Shown piece after piece: positions 1 through 11,768 of a stretch of DNA of 64,000 bases. Position 1 is the first letter of the stretch. Every line of letters begins with the position of its first letter. A model generated the notes under the pieces. It was not told the origin of the DNA. It did not search any database and saw only the letters and a program-made list of their open reading frames with translations. The stretch comes from Begonia masoniana (Eukaryota; Streptophyta; Magnoliopsida; Cucurbitales; Begoniaceae): contig CM039510.1 in the NCBI GenBank assembly GCA_022432975.1, positions 31,217,023 through 31,281,022 of the forward strand, read 5' to 3'. The translations under genes were made by a program, and so were the position numbers.

Positions 1-84
1 ACAGGACGTTAGAGCCGAATATCTTGAGCTATTCGCTTAATCAATTTTGGGGACCAAAATTCTATTAAGGTGGGTGGGATGTAA
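1..84 (+). pseudogene. C-terminal tail of a Ty3/gypsy polyprotein
   Basis: The first 84 bases end in a reading frame finishing FGDQNSIKVGGM followed by TAA at 82-84, which overlaps the first bases of the LTR. The same kind of tail (NFGDKIPIKEGRM and stop) abuts an LTR at 23746-23787 on the minus strand, so this is the usual end of the plant gypsy polyprotein after the chromodomain. A second frame at 2-37 ends in LELFA and a stop, so the frame is broken between the two. The rest of the element lies left of the window. Confidence 0.65.
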
Positions 85-609
85 CACGCGGCATTTTTTG
101 CTATGTAATTATTCTCCAAATTATTAAACGGTATTAATTTGATATTAATACAATGTATGTTTTTGTGAATTTTTCAGTGTGTTTTGTGGAAAGAGAGAGT
201 TTTGGAGAAACCGAATCGGCGAACTAAATAGCGATTTAGTTATAAACCAATGGAAGGGCAATTTTGGAAGGAATTAAAGTGGTTGGGAGAGTGCCTATAG
301 ATGTTTGACACTTGTCAAGCTTGTTGAAGAAGCCATGCTACATCTTTCTTCCTCTCTTCAACGTGAAAACACTCCAAGTTTCTTCCTCTCCTCTTTGTTT
401 CTCTCTTCCAAACAAAGTGCGACAAATTCCAAAACTCTGTTTTCTCTTGTTTTCTCTAGTAAATGTAACATTTTACGTTAGTTAACGAGTTTAGGTTAGT
501 TATTCCTTAGTTTAGTTGAAATTTAGGGTTAATGGTCCTGTTATATATGATATAGGTTCGTGAATCACCGAGGACTTACGTGCAAGATTTTCAACTTTAC
601 GGACATCAG

Positions 610-1098
610 GTAAGTTCATACGCGTAGGTTTGGCCCTTAAGGCCCTACATCTCGGAGACACTAGGTTTTTGGGTGTCGGGTAGTTAGAGCATAGGTTACG
701 TTCTAAGTTAAATGTGTTTTATTTTATGTCTTGCTTGTTATCTTGTCGCCTGTTTAAGTTACGTTTAAGCACTGTATATGTTCATGTATACACATTTTCC
801 TGAAAGTCATGTAAATGTTTTGCGCACGAGATTTGAAGTTAAGAAAGATAAAATGTGAATGTAATGTACGGTAAGTGTGGGACGGGGACTGGCATCCTAT
901 TATGTATCCCTGTTATGTATCTCTGTTATGTGCCTGAAAGTACACCCCTGTTGCGCCAGTTCCTCTATAAGCCCCACTTATATCCCAGTCCACTTGAACG
1001 TAAAGTTATGTAATGTTCATGTATTTCAAAAGTCCATGCATCACTGCATTGTATGTTCTTACTGAGCTATAGGCTCATAGTTGAACTCTCTGTTGTAG
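610..1098 (+). other. Intron-like module in LTR
   Basis: CAG|GTAAGT at 607-615 is a near-perfect plant splice donor. TTACTGAGC at 1059-1067 fits a branch site, and GTTGTAG|GT ends at 1098, about 33 nt further on. The same order and spacing occur in the sense orientation of the other large LTRs in this window. Splicing is inferred, not shown. Confidence 0.45.
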
Positions 1099-1624
1099 GT
1101 ACGAATCCCGTGGATGAGGACTTTGTGCCTCAGGCTGACGAGTAGGTGCAGTTGGCGGGACGAGCTCGTGGGTTGGTTGCGGCAGTCAGGTGCCTTTTTA
1201 CCTGTGGGGGTGTGGTTCTGAAGTGTATGCAAATTTTGTAAAGTGTTGTTTTGGGATTTAGGTGATGTATAGGATCTGTATAAATGTTTTAAAACCTCTG
1301 TTCTGACAGTTGTATTTTCTTTAAATGTACTGGAATCATTTTCTTTAAATGTACTGGAATCATTTGGAAATCTTTTTCTTTTTAGGTTGTGCATGGATTG
1401 TCATGAGTTTTAGAGCTATCCATGCAGTTAGATTTCTTGAACTTCTGTCATGTTTTCTAACATGTCTAAAATTACGTTTTGAATCGGGTTTCTGGTGTTT
1501 GAAGCTTTTAAAATCAAAAGGAGTAAGTCGTCAAACAAAGAGGTAGCCGACCAATCACCTAGGGTAACCGATCGATCAGCTGAGTATATGTTTAAGTCTT
1601 TCAGGTTTTCAAGTTTTTCCAATA

Positions 1625-2230
1625 AAACAGTCGTCCACTCTATTATTTAAAATAGTCGTCCATTCTGTCCTCTAAAAACAGTTGACCATTTTGTTCTTTA
1701 AAACAGTCGTCCACTTTGTTCTTTGAAATAGTTGTCCATTCTGTTCTTTAAATTAGTCGTCCATCCTGTCCTCTAAAAACAGTCGTCCACTCTGTTATTT
1801 AAAACAGTTTTCTATTCTGTCATTGTTCATTTTGTTCTTTAAAATAGTCCACTCTGTTCTTTAAAAATAGTTGTCTATTCTGTTCTTTAAAACAATCGTC
1901 CATTCTGTTATTTAAAACAGTCGTCCATCCTGTCCTCTTAAAACAGTTGTCCATTCTGTGCTTTAAAATAGTCGTCCACTTCTGCAGTTCTCCACTCTGA
2001 GCAGTCGTCCACTTTGGCCAGTCGTCCACTTTGGCCAATCGTCCATTTTGGGAAGTTGTCCACTTTGGCCAGTGGTCCACTTTGGCCAACCGTCCACTTT
2101 GGGCAGTCGTCTACTTTGGGCAGTTGTCCACTTTGGCCAGTCATCAACTTTGGCCAGTCGTCCACTTTGGCCAGTCGTCCACTTTGGCCAGTTGTCCACT
2201 TTGGCCAGTTGTCCCCTTTAGCCAGTTCAA
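1625..2230 (+). repeat. LTR minisatellite (CAGTCGTCCACTTTGG type)
   Basis: There are two zones. 1625-1980 has about 30-bp units built on ACAGTCGTCCA..CTGTT plus a TTTAAA spacer. 1980-2230 has tighter 14-16 bp units of the form CAGTCGTCCACTTTGG. Many units hold GTCCACTTTGGCC. Overlapping open frames on both strands reflect the period, not genes. Confidence 0.85.
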
Positions 2231-2360
2231 TTTTATGTCTTGCCATTTTAAATGTCCATGAGTTTTAAAAAGTCGAAAAATTTTATGTCCAAAAATGTGT
2301 AAGTCAAACTTAATGTCTAGTCGCGTCCCGTGACGGTTCCGGCAGGTCGAGGTCGTCACA

Positions 2361-3138
2361 TGGAACATCTGTTTACAGCCAATTCAAGTATATAGGCTTT
2401 CTAAAAGAGTTTTTAAGGGAAATTTTAATTTATTTTAAAACTAGTAATTATATTTCTAAAAGTAAAGGTATCAAATTCAGATATAAAATAAATTTCAATT
2501 AAGTACAGAAAAATGAAGTTTGTTTTTTCAAGATATTTTGTTAGAATTTAACTAAATTTTGGTATATACTATTTTATTCTGTGAATCTAAAGTGCCTCAC
2601 AATTGTCTCAAGTTTAATATTGAAAATATATTTAATAAATATTCCTGAATTGATAACTCAACAGGAAAGAGTTTTTCTAAGTGTTATTAAATATTTGATA
2701 TTCTACAATATTATTTAAGAATCAACGTGAGCGTGGTATGTTATTTTATTGGACATAACAAGTCAAATTCGTGATTTTTGTAATTAAATTAAATCTGTGA
2801 AAGTTATTTATAATTAATAAATTTTACTTATACAGTAGTTAATTTTAATTTTATAATTAATTACTATTTCTAAATTAATTACTTTTAATCAAATGGCATT
2901 TTAGATAGCAGGGCGCGTCCCTCTCTTGTTATAATATCATTAAATTTCTTTAAATGATGTTATTTTTGTAATAAGATTAAATATTTTGAAATTAAAAATG
3001 AAAATGATCTTAGAATATAAATCATAAGGGTTTATACAAATGAAGTTGTTAAAAAAATTTAATGATTATACTTTAAATAGAGATTAATAAATATATTTTA
3101 AATAAAGAATTACAAGTGCAATAAAGATTTGGAAAATA
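2361..3138. other. AT-rich spacer, nothing recognised
   Basis: This sequence lies between the gypsy LTR and the copia insertion. It is AT-rich with short T and A runs. No reading frame, RNA gene or repeat family was recognised. Confidence 0.5.
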
Positions 3139-3143
3139 AATAT

Positions 3144-3392
3144 TGTTAGTTTCGGTGTGACCCGATTACTGACTGGGTCAGGCCGGTTCCGCCCACGTTG
3201 TGAATCTCAATATGACTAGGGTTTTCTGTTCTGTATAAATATATGCTAGTGTGACATAACTCATTGTACCTTGATTTTACATAGTGATTTCTCCTCTGCC
3301 TGAGGTTTTTTCCTTTTTAGGGTTTCCACGTAAATCTTGGTTTCCACTGTTTCTCATTTTTTCTTTTTCATTTTAAGTTTGGTTTTTCAACA
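3144..3392 (+). repeat. 5' LTR of copia element
   Basis: It runs from TGTTAGTTTCGG to TTTTTCAACA, 249 bp. A TATAAATA box sits at 3234-3241. The first 40 bases contain a short inverted pair, GTGACCCG and CTGGGTCA. It differs from the 3' copy by scattered substitutions and a one-base length change. Confidence 0.93.
3234..3241 (+). promoter_or_regulatory. TATA box of copia 5' LTR
   Basis: TATAAATA lies about 90 bp into the LTR and is conserved in the 3' LTR at 8277-8284. It is the likely Pol II core promoter of the element. Confidence 0.6.
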
Positions 3393-3394
3393 AT

Positions 3395-3406
3395 TGGTAT
3401 CAGAGC
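3395..3406 (+). other. Primer binding site of copia element
   Basis: TGGTATCAGAGC, complementary to the 3' end of initiator methionine tRNA, starts two bases after the 5' LTR. Confidence 0.85.
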
Positions 3407-4149
3407 TTCAGGTTGAAGGTTTTCGGAAATCAGAATTTGATTTTTCGAAGGTATCGAACGTTTTTCAGATTTTCAATTTCGGTAATTGAAATTGAAATTT
3501 GGGGGAAAAAGAAAATAGAAAAATAGAAAAGAAAAGTTAATTTCTTTTCTGTTTTTGCTGTGCGTGGAGAAACAGAACAAGTATTCGGTTCTGTTCTTCT
3601 TCTTCGACAGAGGAGAAGAGGAGAGCGCCACCCGAGCCGCCGCCGCCCACGAACTCCGCCGTCGCGTGCACAGATCGCAGCGCCGCCGTCGTTTGTCGTC
3701 AACCGAGCAGAGTTCGCCGAGAACTCTGATTGCTCGCACGGCGCGCCGCCGTAATCTGTCATCAACCGAGCAGAGAAGCGCCGTGACTGAGAACGCCACC
3801 GCGCCACCGTCGCTTAGAAAAACCCCGTAGCCCTAGCGTTCGTCTTTGCCTTTGTCGTCCAAGAACCGATCCGAGCACGAGCAGCATTCAGCTTGTTCAG
3901 TTTTTGGTATTTTTGGTATATTTTTCACAGGTTACAAATTTTGCATATTGATTTGTTTAGGAGGAAATCTGGTGTTAGTTTTGAACTGAATATTCTGAAA
4001 CTTTTGAAATATTGGGGTTCTTCGTATTCTGAAATTTTTGAGAAATATTGGGGTTTGAAGAAGTTTCTAGAGAGTTGAGATATTATTTGCTATTTCTGAG
4101 TAATTATCTGGTGGAGATATTGTTGGGGAAATATTTTGAATTTTTAGAG
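3407..4149 (+). other. Untranslated leader of copia element
   Basis: This is 743 bp between the primer site and the gag start. A GC-rich, CG-dinucleotide-rich patch at 3600-3840 produces open frames on both strands with arginine-rich, low-complexity translations. These are not considered genes. Confidence 0.6.
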
Positions 4150-5400
4150 ATGACGTCATTAAAATATGATATTCCTTTATTGGATAGGAATACGAAATTT
4201 TTAATATGGCACGTAAAGATGCGAGATCTGCTTGCTCAAATGGAATTGGATGACACGTTACTTGGTTTTGATAATATGTCTGAGTCTTGGTCAGAGGTGG
4301 AGAAACTCACAAGAGACAGAAAAGCATTATCTTTGATTTGTCAAATTCAATTTTGGAGGATGTGTTGAAGGCAAAATCTGCTGCTGAAGTATGGTAAAAA
4401 TTGGAAGAATTGTGCCAACATAAAACTCTCACGAGTAAGCTGCATTTGAATCAACGATTATATTTTCATCATATGAAGGATGGATCTTCTATCAAAGAAC
4501 ACTTGTGTGCATTCAAAGAGATAGTTTCGGATTTGGAAACTTTGGAGTGCAAATATGATGATGAGGATTTAGCATTGATTTTGTTGTGCTTGTTGCCTGC
4601 TTCATACAATATTTTTCGGGACACGATGTTATATAGTCGTGACACGCTAACCCTGAAGGAAGTCTGTGATGCTTTGCTTTCAAATGAAAGGATGAAGCAC
4701 CTTGTAGTTGGATCTGGAACTCAAGGCGAGAGACTAGTTACTCGGGGTATAGCTACGGAGAAGTCTGAGAAAAACAGTCATGGCAGAAAGAATTCAAGGG
4801 GCAAATCAAAGTCCAGGAATAGAAGCAAAATTTGTTTTTACTGTCAGAAAAATGGGCATATAAAATTAGAGTGTTATCAGCTGCAAAACAAGAGAAAAGA
4901 ACAAAGTGAACAAAATGAAAAACAGTCAGGGAACTCTGGTGAAGCAGTTTTTGCTGAAGATAAAAGTGATGAAAGTGATCAAGGTAATCTATTGATAGTG
5001 TCTAAGGAAAACTCAAGGTCATCTGAGGAATGGATTCTGGATTCGGCCTGCACATTTCATATGTGTCTCAATCGAGAATGGTTTTCAACTTATGAAACTA
5101 TGACAAAAGGAGCTGTATTAATGGGAAATAATGCATCATGTAGTATTGCAGAAATTGGTATAGTGAGAATCAAAATGTATGACGGAGTAGTCAGGACACT
5201 TGGTGATGTGCGACACGTTCCCGAGCAGCAGAGGAATTTGATTTCGTTGAGTACTCTAGATATTAATGGGTACAAGTACACCGGTGAAGGTGGAGTTTTG
5301 AAGATCAGTCGAGGTTCTCTTGTTATGATGAAAGGACAGAGAAAGTCTGGAAATCTGTATATTTTGCAGGGTTCTACAGTTGTTGGGGATGTGGCTGTTA
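4150..5400 (+). pseudogene. copia gag and protease, broken
   Basis: Gag starts MTSLKYDIPLLDRN at 4150. The family's gag core (LHLNQRLYFHHMKDG, then DLETLECKYDDEDLALILL) follows. A CCHC zinc knuckle, CFYCQKNGHIKLEC, is at about 4840-4881. The protease motif reads WILDSACTFHM near 5030, with DSA in place of the usual DS/TG, which may itself be inactivating. Breaks: a frameshift near 4325-4345 and an in-frame TAA at 4395-4397 where the family has tryptophan followed by another residue. Gag forms the particle and protease cleaves the polyprotein in intact relatives. Confidence 0.88.
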
Positions 5401-5419
5401 GTACTTCAATGTCAGATGA

Positions 5420-6500
5420 AGACCTCACCAGTTTATGGCATATGTGTTTGGGACACATGAGTGAGCATGGTTTGTCTGAATTAAACAAAAGGAGACTTTT
5501 GAATGGTCAGAGCACCAATAAATTACAGTTTTGCGAGCATTGTCTAGCTGGGAAACAGAAAAGAGTCAAATTTGCTATGGGCACTCACAATTCAAAGGAG
5601 ATTCTAGATTATATTCACTCAGATCTATGGAGACCAGCACAGGTGCCTTCCAAGGGAGGGGCACATTATATGTTAACATTTATAGATGATTTCTCCATAA
5701 AAGTATGGGTATTTTTCTTGAAGAAAAAGAGTGATGTGTTTTCTACTTTCAAAGATTAGAAAATGATGGTTGAAAAGTAGATAGAGAGCAGGTAAAACAT
5801 CTTCGCACCGATAATGGGTTGGAGTTTTGTTCAGAGGAGTTCAATTCTTTTTGCAGAACAGAAGGAATTTTGAGGCATCTGACAATCCCGGGGACTCCAC
5901 AACAAAATGGTCTAGCAGAGAGAATGAATAGAACTTTGATGGAGAAAGTCCGGTGTATGCTCTCAAGTTCAGGTTTACCTAAGTCATTTTGGGCTGAAGC
6001 TGTAGAAACTGCTTGTTACATTGTAAATTGTTCCCCAAGTACTGCTATAAATAAGAAAACTGCTGAAGAAGTTTGGTCTGTTACTCCTGCCGATTATTCA
6101 GTTTTGAGAGTGTTCGGTTGCCCTGCATATGATCATGTTGATCAGGGTAAGTTAGAATCAAGATCATTAAAGTGTATATTCCTTGGATACAAGTCTGGGG
6201 TAAAGGGATAGAAATTATAGTGTCCAGGACATAGTAAAGTCAGATACAGTAGAGATGTGGTATTTGACGAGACTGCTATGTTGAATAAACCATCTCCAGA
6301 GGTCTTGCCAGAAAAGACTAATCAGATATCCAGTGGAAATTTTGAAGTTGAACTTGGATCAGGGTCGACATCAGGATCTTCAGTTCAAGACAGTTCAGAA
6401 ACACATGATGACATTGTTTCTCTACAGCCATCGGTATTGGCTTCCCCACAATATTGCATTGCCAAAAATAGACCGAGGAGGGAGATTAGACCTCCACAGA
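5420..6500 (+). pseudogene. copia integrase, broken
   Basis: The GAG-pre-integrase zinc region (LWHMCLGHMSEHG ... CEHCLAGKQ) is followed by the catalytic core: first aspartate in HSDLW, second in TDNGLEF, glutamate in NGLAERMNRTL. A TAG at 5757-5759 replaces a tryptophan, a frameshift follows near 5775-5790, and two in-frame stops fall at 6209-6211 and 6218-6220. In an intact element this enzyme joins the cDNA to the host chromosome, giving the 5-bp duplication seen at the ends. Confidence 0.9.
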
Positions 6501-6539
6501 AATATGGGGAAGCAGATTTAGTTGCTTATACTTTGAGTG

Positions 6540-8095
6540 TAGCTGAAAGCATTGATGCATGTGATGAACCATCTACCTATTCAGAGGCATTAAGTTCAAA
6601 GTATTGTGAAAAATGGATGATTGCTATGCAGGAGGAGATGGAGTCTCTTCAGAAGAATGGCACGTGGAACTTAGTCAAGTTGCCTAAGGATAAGAAATCT
6701 AATAATTGCAAATGGGTGTTCAAGAGAAAGGAAGGTGCACGGGGTGTTGAAGAAGACAGGTACAAAGTACGTCTGGTTGCTAAGGGATTCCAGGTGTAGA
6801 CTTCACTGATGTGTTTTCTCCGGTTGTTAAGCACAGCTCGATTCGAGCTTTGTTAGGTGTTGTGGCTATGCACGACCTTGAGCTTGAGCAGTTGGATGTG
6901 AAAACTGCATTTTTACATGGAGAACTTGAGGAGGACATCTATATGCAGCAACCTGAAGGCTTCAAAGTTCCTGGAAAGGAGACTTATGTTTGTTCGTTGA
7001 AAAAGTCTCTCTATGGTCTAAAACAATCGCCAAGACAGTGGTATAAGAGATTTGATTCATTCATGACTGATCAAGGTTTCAGAAGGAGCAATTATGACAG
7101 TTGTGTTTACATGAAGAATGGCAAAAATGGGTTTGTGATTTATCTGCTCTTATACGTAGATGATATGTTGATAGCAACTAAAGATATAGAAGATATCAAA
7201 AGGGTTAAAGTACAATTAAGTGATGAATTTGAGATGAAAGATTTGGGAGCCGCCAAAAGAATTCTTGGTATGGAAATACAGAGTGATAGGAAAGCTAGTA
7301 AACTGTACCTAAGTCAGAAGGGGTATATTCAGAAGGTTCTCTGCAGGTTTAACATGAATAAATCTAAGCCTGTTAGTATTCCATTAGCAGCTCATTTCAA
7401 ACTTTGATCTAATTTATGTCCTCAGTCAGATGAAAAAGTTAATTATATGTCACGAGTTCCATATTCTAGTGCAGTGGGATCGCTTATGTATGTTATGGTT
7501 TGCACGCGTCCAGATTTATCTTATGCAGTCAGTGCAGTAAGTAGATACATGGCTAATCTAGGAAAGGAACACTGGAAAGCTGTTCAGTGGATTCTTAGGT
7601 ATCTGCGGGGGACTAGTGATGTATGTCTTCAATTTGGAAGAAATAGAGATCCGGTAATTGGATACGTTGATTCTGACTATGTAGGAGATCTTGACAAGAG
7701 AAGATCTCTCACAGGATATGTTTTTATAGTTGGAGAGCTACTTTACAAGATACCGTCGCGTTGTCTGCTACAGAGGCAGAATATATGGCTATTACAGAAG
7801 CATGCAAGGAAGCCATATGGTCGAAAGGTTTGTTCAGTGAACTCAATAAAGATTTGCAGATTTCCACAGTATTTTGTGACAGTCAGAGTGCTATTTTTCT
7901 CACCAAAGATCAGATGTTTCATGAGAAGACAAAGCACATTGATATTGTTATCATTTTGTTCATGATGTGATTGCTCGTGGTGATTTCGCAGTGAGTAAGA
8001 TTAGTACTCATGATAATCCTGCTCATATGATGACCAAGATTTTGCCCACATCAAAGTTCAAACTTTGTTTGAGCTTGGTTGGTATTAGTTGCTGA
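6540..8095 (+). pseudogene. copia reverse transcriptase and RNase H, broken
   Basis: RT runs from WMIAMQEEMESLQ through the catalytic LLYVDDMLIA near 7150. A short deletion with frame change after LVAKGFQ (about 6795) removes part of the fingers, and TGA at 7405-7407 interrupts the connection. RNase H starts GYVDSDYVGD near 7660 and shifts frame near 7730. It resumes LSATEAEYMAITEA, shifts again near 7945 and ends at TGA 8093-8095. All breaks look like ordinary decay, and the remaining motifs are well preserved. Confidence 0.9.
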
Positions 8096-8186
8096 TTTCG
8101 TCCAGAGGGGCTTTTATGGTGGAGGAACTTTGCTGGAGTTTTGGAGTATATTTTTTATGCAATAGAATTCGTGTCAATGTGGAGAT

Positions 8187-8434
8187 TGTTAGTTTCGGTG
8201 TGACCCGATTACTGACTGGGTCAAGCCGGTTCGGCCCACGTTGTGAATCTCAATATGACTAGGGTTTTCTGTTCTGTATAAATATATGCTAGTGTGGTAT
8301 AACTTATTGTACCTTGATTTTACATAGTGATTTCTTCTCTGCCCGTGGTTTTTTCCCTTTTAGGGTTTTCACGTAAATCTTGATGTCCACTATTTCTCGT
8401 TTTTTTTTTTCATTTTAAGTTTGGTTTTTCAACA
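8187..8434 (+). repeat. 3' LTR of copia element
   Basis: This 248-bp copy of the 5' LTR is preceded by the purine tract GTGGAGAT and followed by the duplication AATAT. It includes the TATA box at 8277-8284. Confidence 0.93.
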
Positions 8435-8439
8435 AATAT

Positions 8440-9229
8440 AGTGAGAAGAGTTTATTATAGAATATAATAATAATTGATAATTATAGGTCACTGCTATTTT
8501 ATAAGAGAAAAGGCACAAATTTTAGAATTACTTAGCAGAAAAAAAAATATAATACTTAATATGTCAAAGAAGTAAATAATAGTAACGGCATAAAAAATAG
8601 AAAATGAAAAATAAAGTTAGCAGTGTCATCATTGTAGAAAAAAGAATGAAAACTCACTAAAAATAAACAAATACTTAATAAATTATATATACAGTAATGT
8701 AGAGATTAGTACTTCATTTCTAACTACTTGGATCATGCAAGTAAACCACTTAATTGGAGTGGTTTTCTATGCTAAAATACAAAACTGTGTATTTTGGGAA
8801 GAGAGGAAGAGGGACGGGAAATAACGGTATTTTGGGGTTTTAGCAGGGCACGTGCAGAGCACATGTAAAATTTAATGGGAATTTTAACGGGAGAGTTTAA
8901 ATTGCAAACGGCGTATACGATAGGGTCTGATTGGGTAAAAACACATTAGGGACCAAATGACCAATGACCTCATACGTTAGGGTCTGAATTGAACATTTCC
9001 CTAAATTATATATATAGTAATGTAGAGATATTAAAAAAATAACGAAGAGCCAAGAAATATTTATTGAAGTCGAACAAGTAAATGCCTTAAAAATCGACAA
9101 ATGAGAGAAACGAATCCTTCAAAAATAGGGGAAAGAAATGTGAAATGATAAAGAAAAATTATTGAAAATTGTCATAACAAAACTCACAGATTCTACACAT
9201 GTGAAATGGGAGACATGTAGACAGAAACA
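8440..9229. other. AT-rich spacer with an internal direct repeat
   Basis: This continues the sequence into which the copia element inserted. A 26-bp direct repeat with one mismatch lies at 8681-8706 and 9004-9029, bracketing 297 bp of less AT-rich sequence. No gene was recognised. Confidence 0.5.
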
Positions 9230-11740
9230 TTTGACAGCCCCAAACCTGATCAGGGCCGAGGAGCCATCACTCTGGAACATTTAACAGAGAACGGGACGTA
9301 TATTTTTTTTTTGAACCAAACAGATTGAACTTTTAAGAGCAAACCCTTAAAAGCATTACAGGGAGAGAGAACTTTCTCTGGATTTGAAAACTGTGAGCTA
9401 ATTTAAAACTAGATTACAGGGGTGATTGACAGAAGGAAGCTAGGAAAAACAGTAAACAGAAATGGACGGCTGAAATAAAGAAGTAGAATAAAATAGGATA
9501 ACAGAGAGAATGAAAACAACTGGAGGAGGGCATACTGTAGAAGGGCTACAGTGGATGGCATGAATAAACTATCCGGAAGACGTAGGCAGTAGACGAAGCA
9601 GAAAATGTAAGTAAACTGGGCGGGTGATATAGACTAGCGGTAGATGTGAGTAAGACAAAAGTGAACAGTACACGGCGGCAGATGTGAATAAGACAAAAGT
9701 GAACAGTAAACGGCGGCAGATATGAATTAAATAGAAGCAACAGAAACAGCGGTAGAAGTAAAGCAGATGACGTCAGGCGGAAGATGTAAATAAACTGGGC
9801 GGAAGATGTGGGCAGATGACGTCAGGCGGAAGATGTAGCTAAACTGGGCGGAAATGAACTGTTCACCGGTAAAAGTGAACTACATGCAGAAATGCACTGT
9901 TCACCGGTGGGAGTGAACTATAGGTATAAATGCACTGTTCACCGGTGGAAGTGAACTTAAAGGTAGCGGTGGATGTGCTTTTAAAGGCAGTGGTGGATGT
10001 GCTTTAAAAGGCAACGGTGGATGTGATTTTAGAGGACAGAATTGACAACATTTAACATGGAGCATAAAACAGAAGGCCTAAAAAGTTTCAGACCCTCAAA
10101 ACTCGATTCAAAGCAAAGTTGTAAAACATGTTTTTCAAATGACAGATTCAAGAAAAAAAACTGCATGGATAGCTCTAGAATTTGAGATCATCCATGCACA
10201 ACCTAAAAAGGAAGAACTCTAGCAGTTCCAAAATGTTTTCAACACATTTCAAAACATATATACAACTGTCAAATACAGAGGTTTTAGACATCAATATAGG
10301 ACTGAACCTACAGAACTGAACCTACACTTCAAATGTTTTAAAACTTCAAAAGATAATACAGAACTTGACATAACTTCAGAAAATACATTCTCACAGAGTT
10401 AACTTTTGTCTGATTGCAACAACCAACCCCCATGAGCTCAATCCGCCAACTACATCAGATCATCATCTTGAGGCACAGGGTGCTCAGCTGGAGGATCCAT
10501 ACCTACAACAGGGAGTTCAACTATGAGCCTAAAGCTCAGTAAGAATATAAAATTCAAGGATGCATATGCTATGCATGAACTTTCGAAATACAGTAACATT
10601 ATATTACATTACGTTTCACTAGACATGAAGGTATAAGTGAGGCTTATAGAGGAACTGACGCATATACATACTTGACATAACAAGACATGACACTGGTTAG
10701 TAATTTTTTCGGGTCCAAGGGAAGAACAAGGTACAGGGTGTCCTTGGCGAGGACTGTTTTACATGAGTCCTAGAGAAGGACAAGAACAGGATGCCAGTCC
10801 TCGTCCACACTTAACCATACATTACATACACATTTTAACTTTCTTAACTTCAAATCGTGTGCACAGAAAACTTTTGCATGTCTTTCGGGAAAATCGTGTA
10901 TGCATGAGCATTTACAGTGCTTGAACTTAAAATAGCAGACAACAGGAATAAAACAGCAGAACATAAGGAAAAAGCAGATAACTCAGAACGTAACTCTTAA
11001 CTTTTCTACCCGAAACAACCCAACAGAAATGAAAACTTAGTACCTCCGTGATGTAGGGCCTTAAGGGCCAACCTACGGATATGAACTTACCTGTAGTCCG
11101 AAAAGTAGCAAGCTTTGCTCGTGAAACCACGGTGTGCACGAACCTATGACGCGCACAAAAAGGGAATTTAACAAAGCTGCAAATGCTAACTAATTACTTA
11201 GTAGAATATGCTTCAAACTCCATTCAAACCTTTAGAAAACACACCAACGTGTTTTCATACAAAGACAGTGAGCTTGTCCAAATATCATAACCCTAAATTT
11301 TGACAAAACTCACATTTTAATATGTCCAAACTTGTTAACAAGGTTAGATGATTACCTTTGCTGAAGGAAACAGAAGAAAACAGGAGAAACAAGTTTTGGA
11401 GATGTGTCTCAGTCGTTTGTAAAAGAGAATAGAGAAGAGGAGATGGAGAAAATGGAAGGTCTCACGTAGAAGAGAATTGAAGAGAAGACAATAGGTAGGT
11501 TTCTCAGCAAGTTATAGACATTTGGCAGCCATCCATTGGCTTCCTCCCACCTACCTTAATTCCTACCTAGACTGCCACTCCATTGGTTCTAACTAAAGAT
11601 TTGTTTTGGTTACACCATAGTTTAGTTTTCCACTAAACATTCCAACAAATTTCACCAAAACATACATTATATTAATATAAGCCTAATCCCGTTTGATAGT
11701 TCAAGGGATAATTTACCGGCCAAAAATGCCGGGTGTTACA
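9230..11740 (-). mobile_element. Solo LTR, family A, reverse orientation
   Basis: On the minus strand it starts TGTAACACCCGGCATTTTTG (right end, 11740) and ends near 9230 in a decayed form of GGTCGTCACA. It carries the family blocks in reverse: ACTTAC donor complement at 11085-11090, CCTTAAGGGCC near 11057, the TTACTGAGC block near 10533 and the GCATGGATAGCTCTA block near 10163. No internal region adjoins either end. Flanks are AAACA and AAAAA, an imperfect match to a target duplication, so the solo-LTR reading is probable rather than certain. Confidence 0.75.
9590..10040 (-). repeat. LTR minisatellite (CGGCAGATGTGA and TTCACCGG units)
   Basis: Several short tandem families are interleaved: CGGCAGATGTGAATAAGAC units at 9640-9730, GATGACGTCAGGCGGAAGAT units at 9765-9850, and CACTGTTCACCGGT units at 9856-9960. 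This is the same relative place in the LTR where other family members carry quite different repeats. Confidence 0.75.
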
Positions 11741-11768
11741 AAAAATATACAAGATATTAAAGGTATAT

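Larger units (their letters stand above)
80..2360 (+). mobile_element. 3' LTR of a gypsy element (large-LTR family A)
   Basis: It begins TGTAACACGCGG right after the polyprotein stop and ends GGTCGTCACA, giving TG...CA ends. Internal blocks recur in the solo LTRs at 9230-11740 (reverse) and 11769-13068 plus 33279-34991: a pyrimidine-rich stretch near 340-420, a GTAAGT site at 610, a CCCTTAAGGCCC block near 633, the TTACTGAGC block near 1059 and a minisatellite before the end. No coding sequence is present. The lines of open frame at 1820-2260 are by-products of the repeat. Confidence 0.8.
3144..8434 (+). mobile_element. Complete Ty1/copia element, Tork-like, coding region decayed
   Basis: The two LTRs (3144-3392 and 8187-8434) both run TGTTAG...CAACA. 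They are flanked by a perfect 5-bp target duplication, AATAT, at 3139-3143 and 8435-8439. A primer binding site follows the 5' LTR and GTGGAGAT precedes the 3' LTR. Domain order is gag, protease, integrase, RT, RNase H, which is copia order. The gag opening and the RT signature (MKDLGAAKRILGMEI) resemble the Tork group; this lineage call is from memory of the family. Stops and frameshifts make it non-autonomous. Confidence 0.93.

Noticed and set aside
1820..2368. Several overlapping open frames on both strands rich in KWTTGQSG-type repeats
   Set aside because: They arise from the LTR minisatellite whose unit has no stops in several frames; there is no start context or homology.
3430..3830. 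Arginine-rich frames on both strands near 3.4-3.8 kb
   Set aside because: Overlapping frames on opposite strands in a CG-rich untranslated leader of the copia element; no domain.
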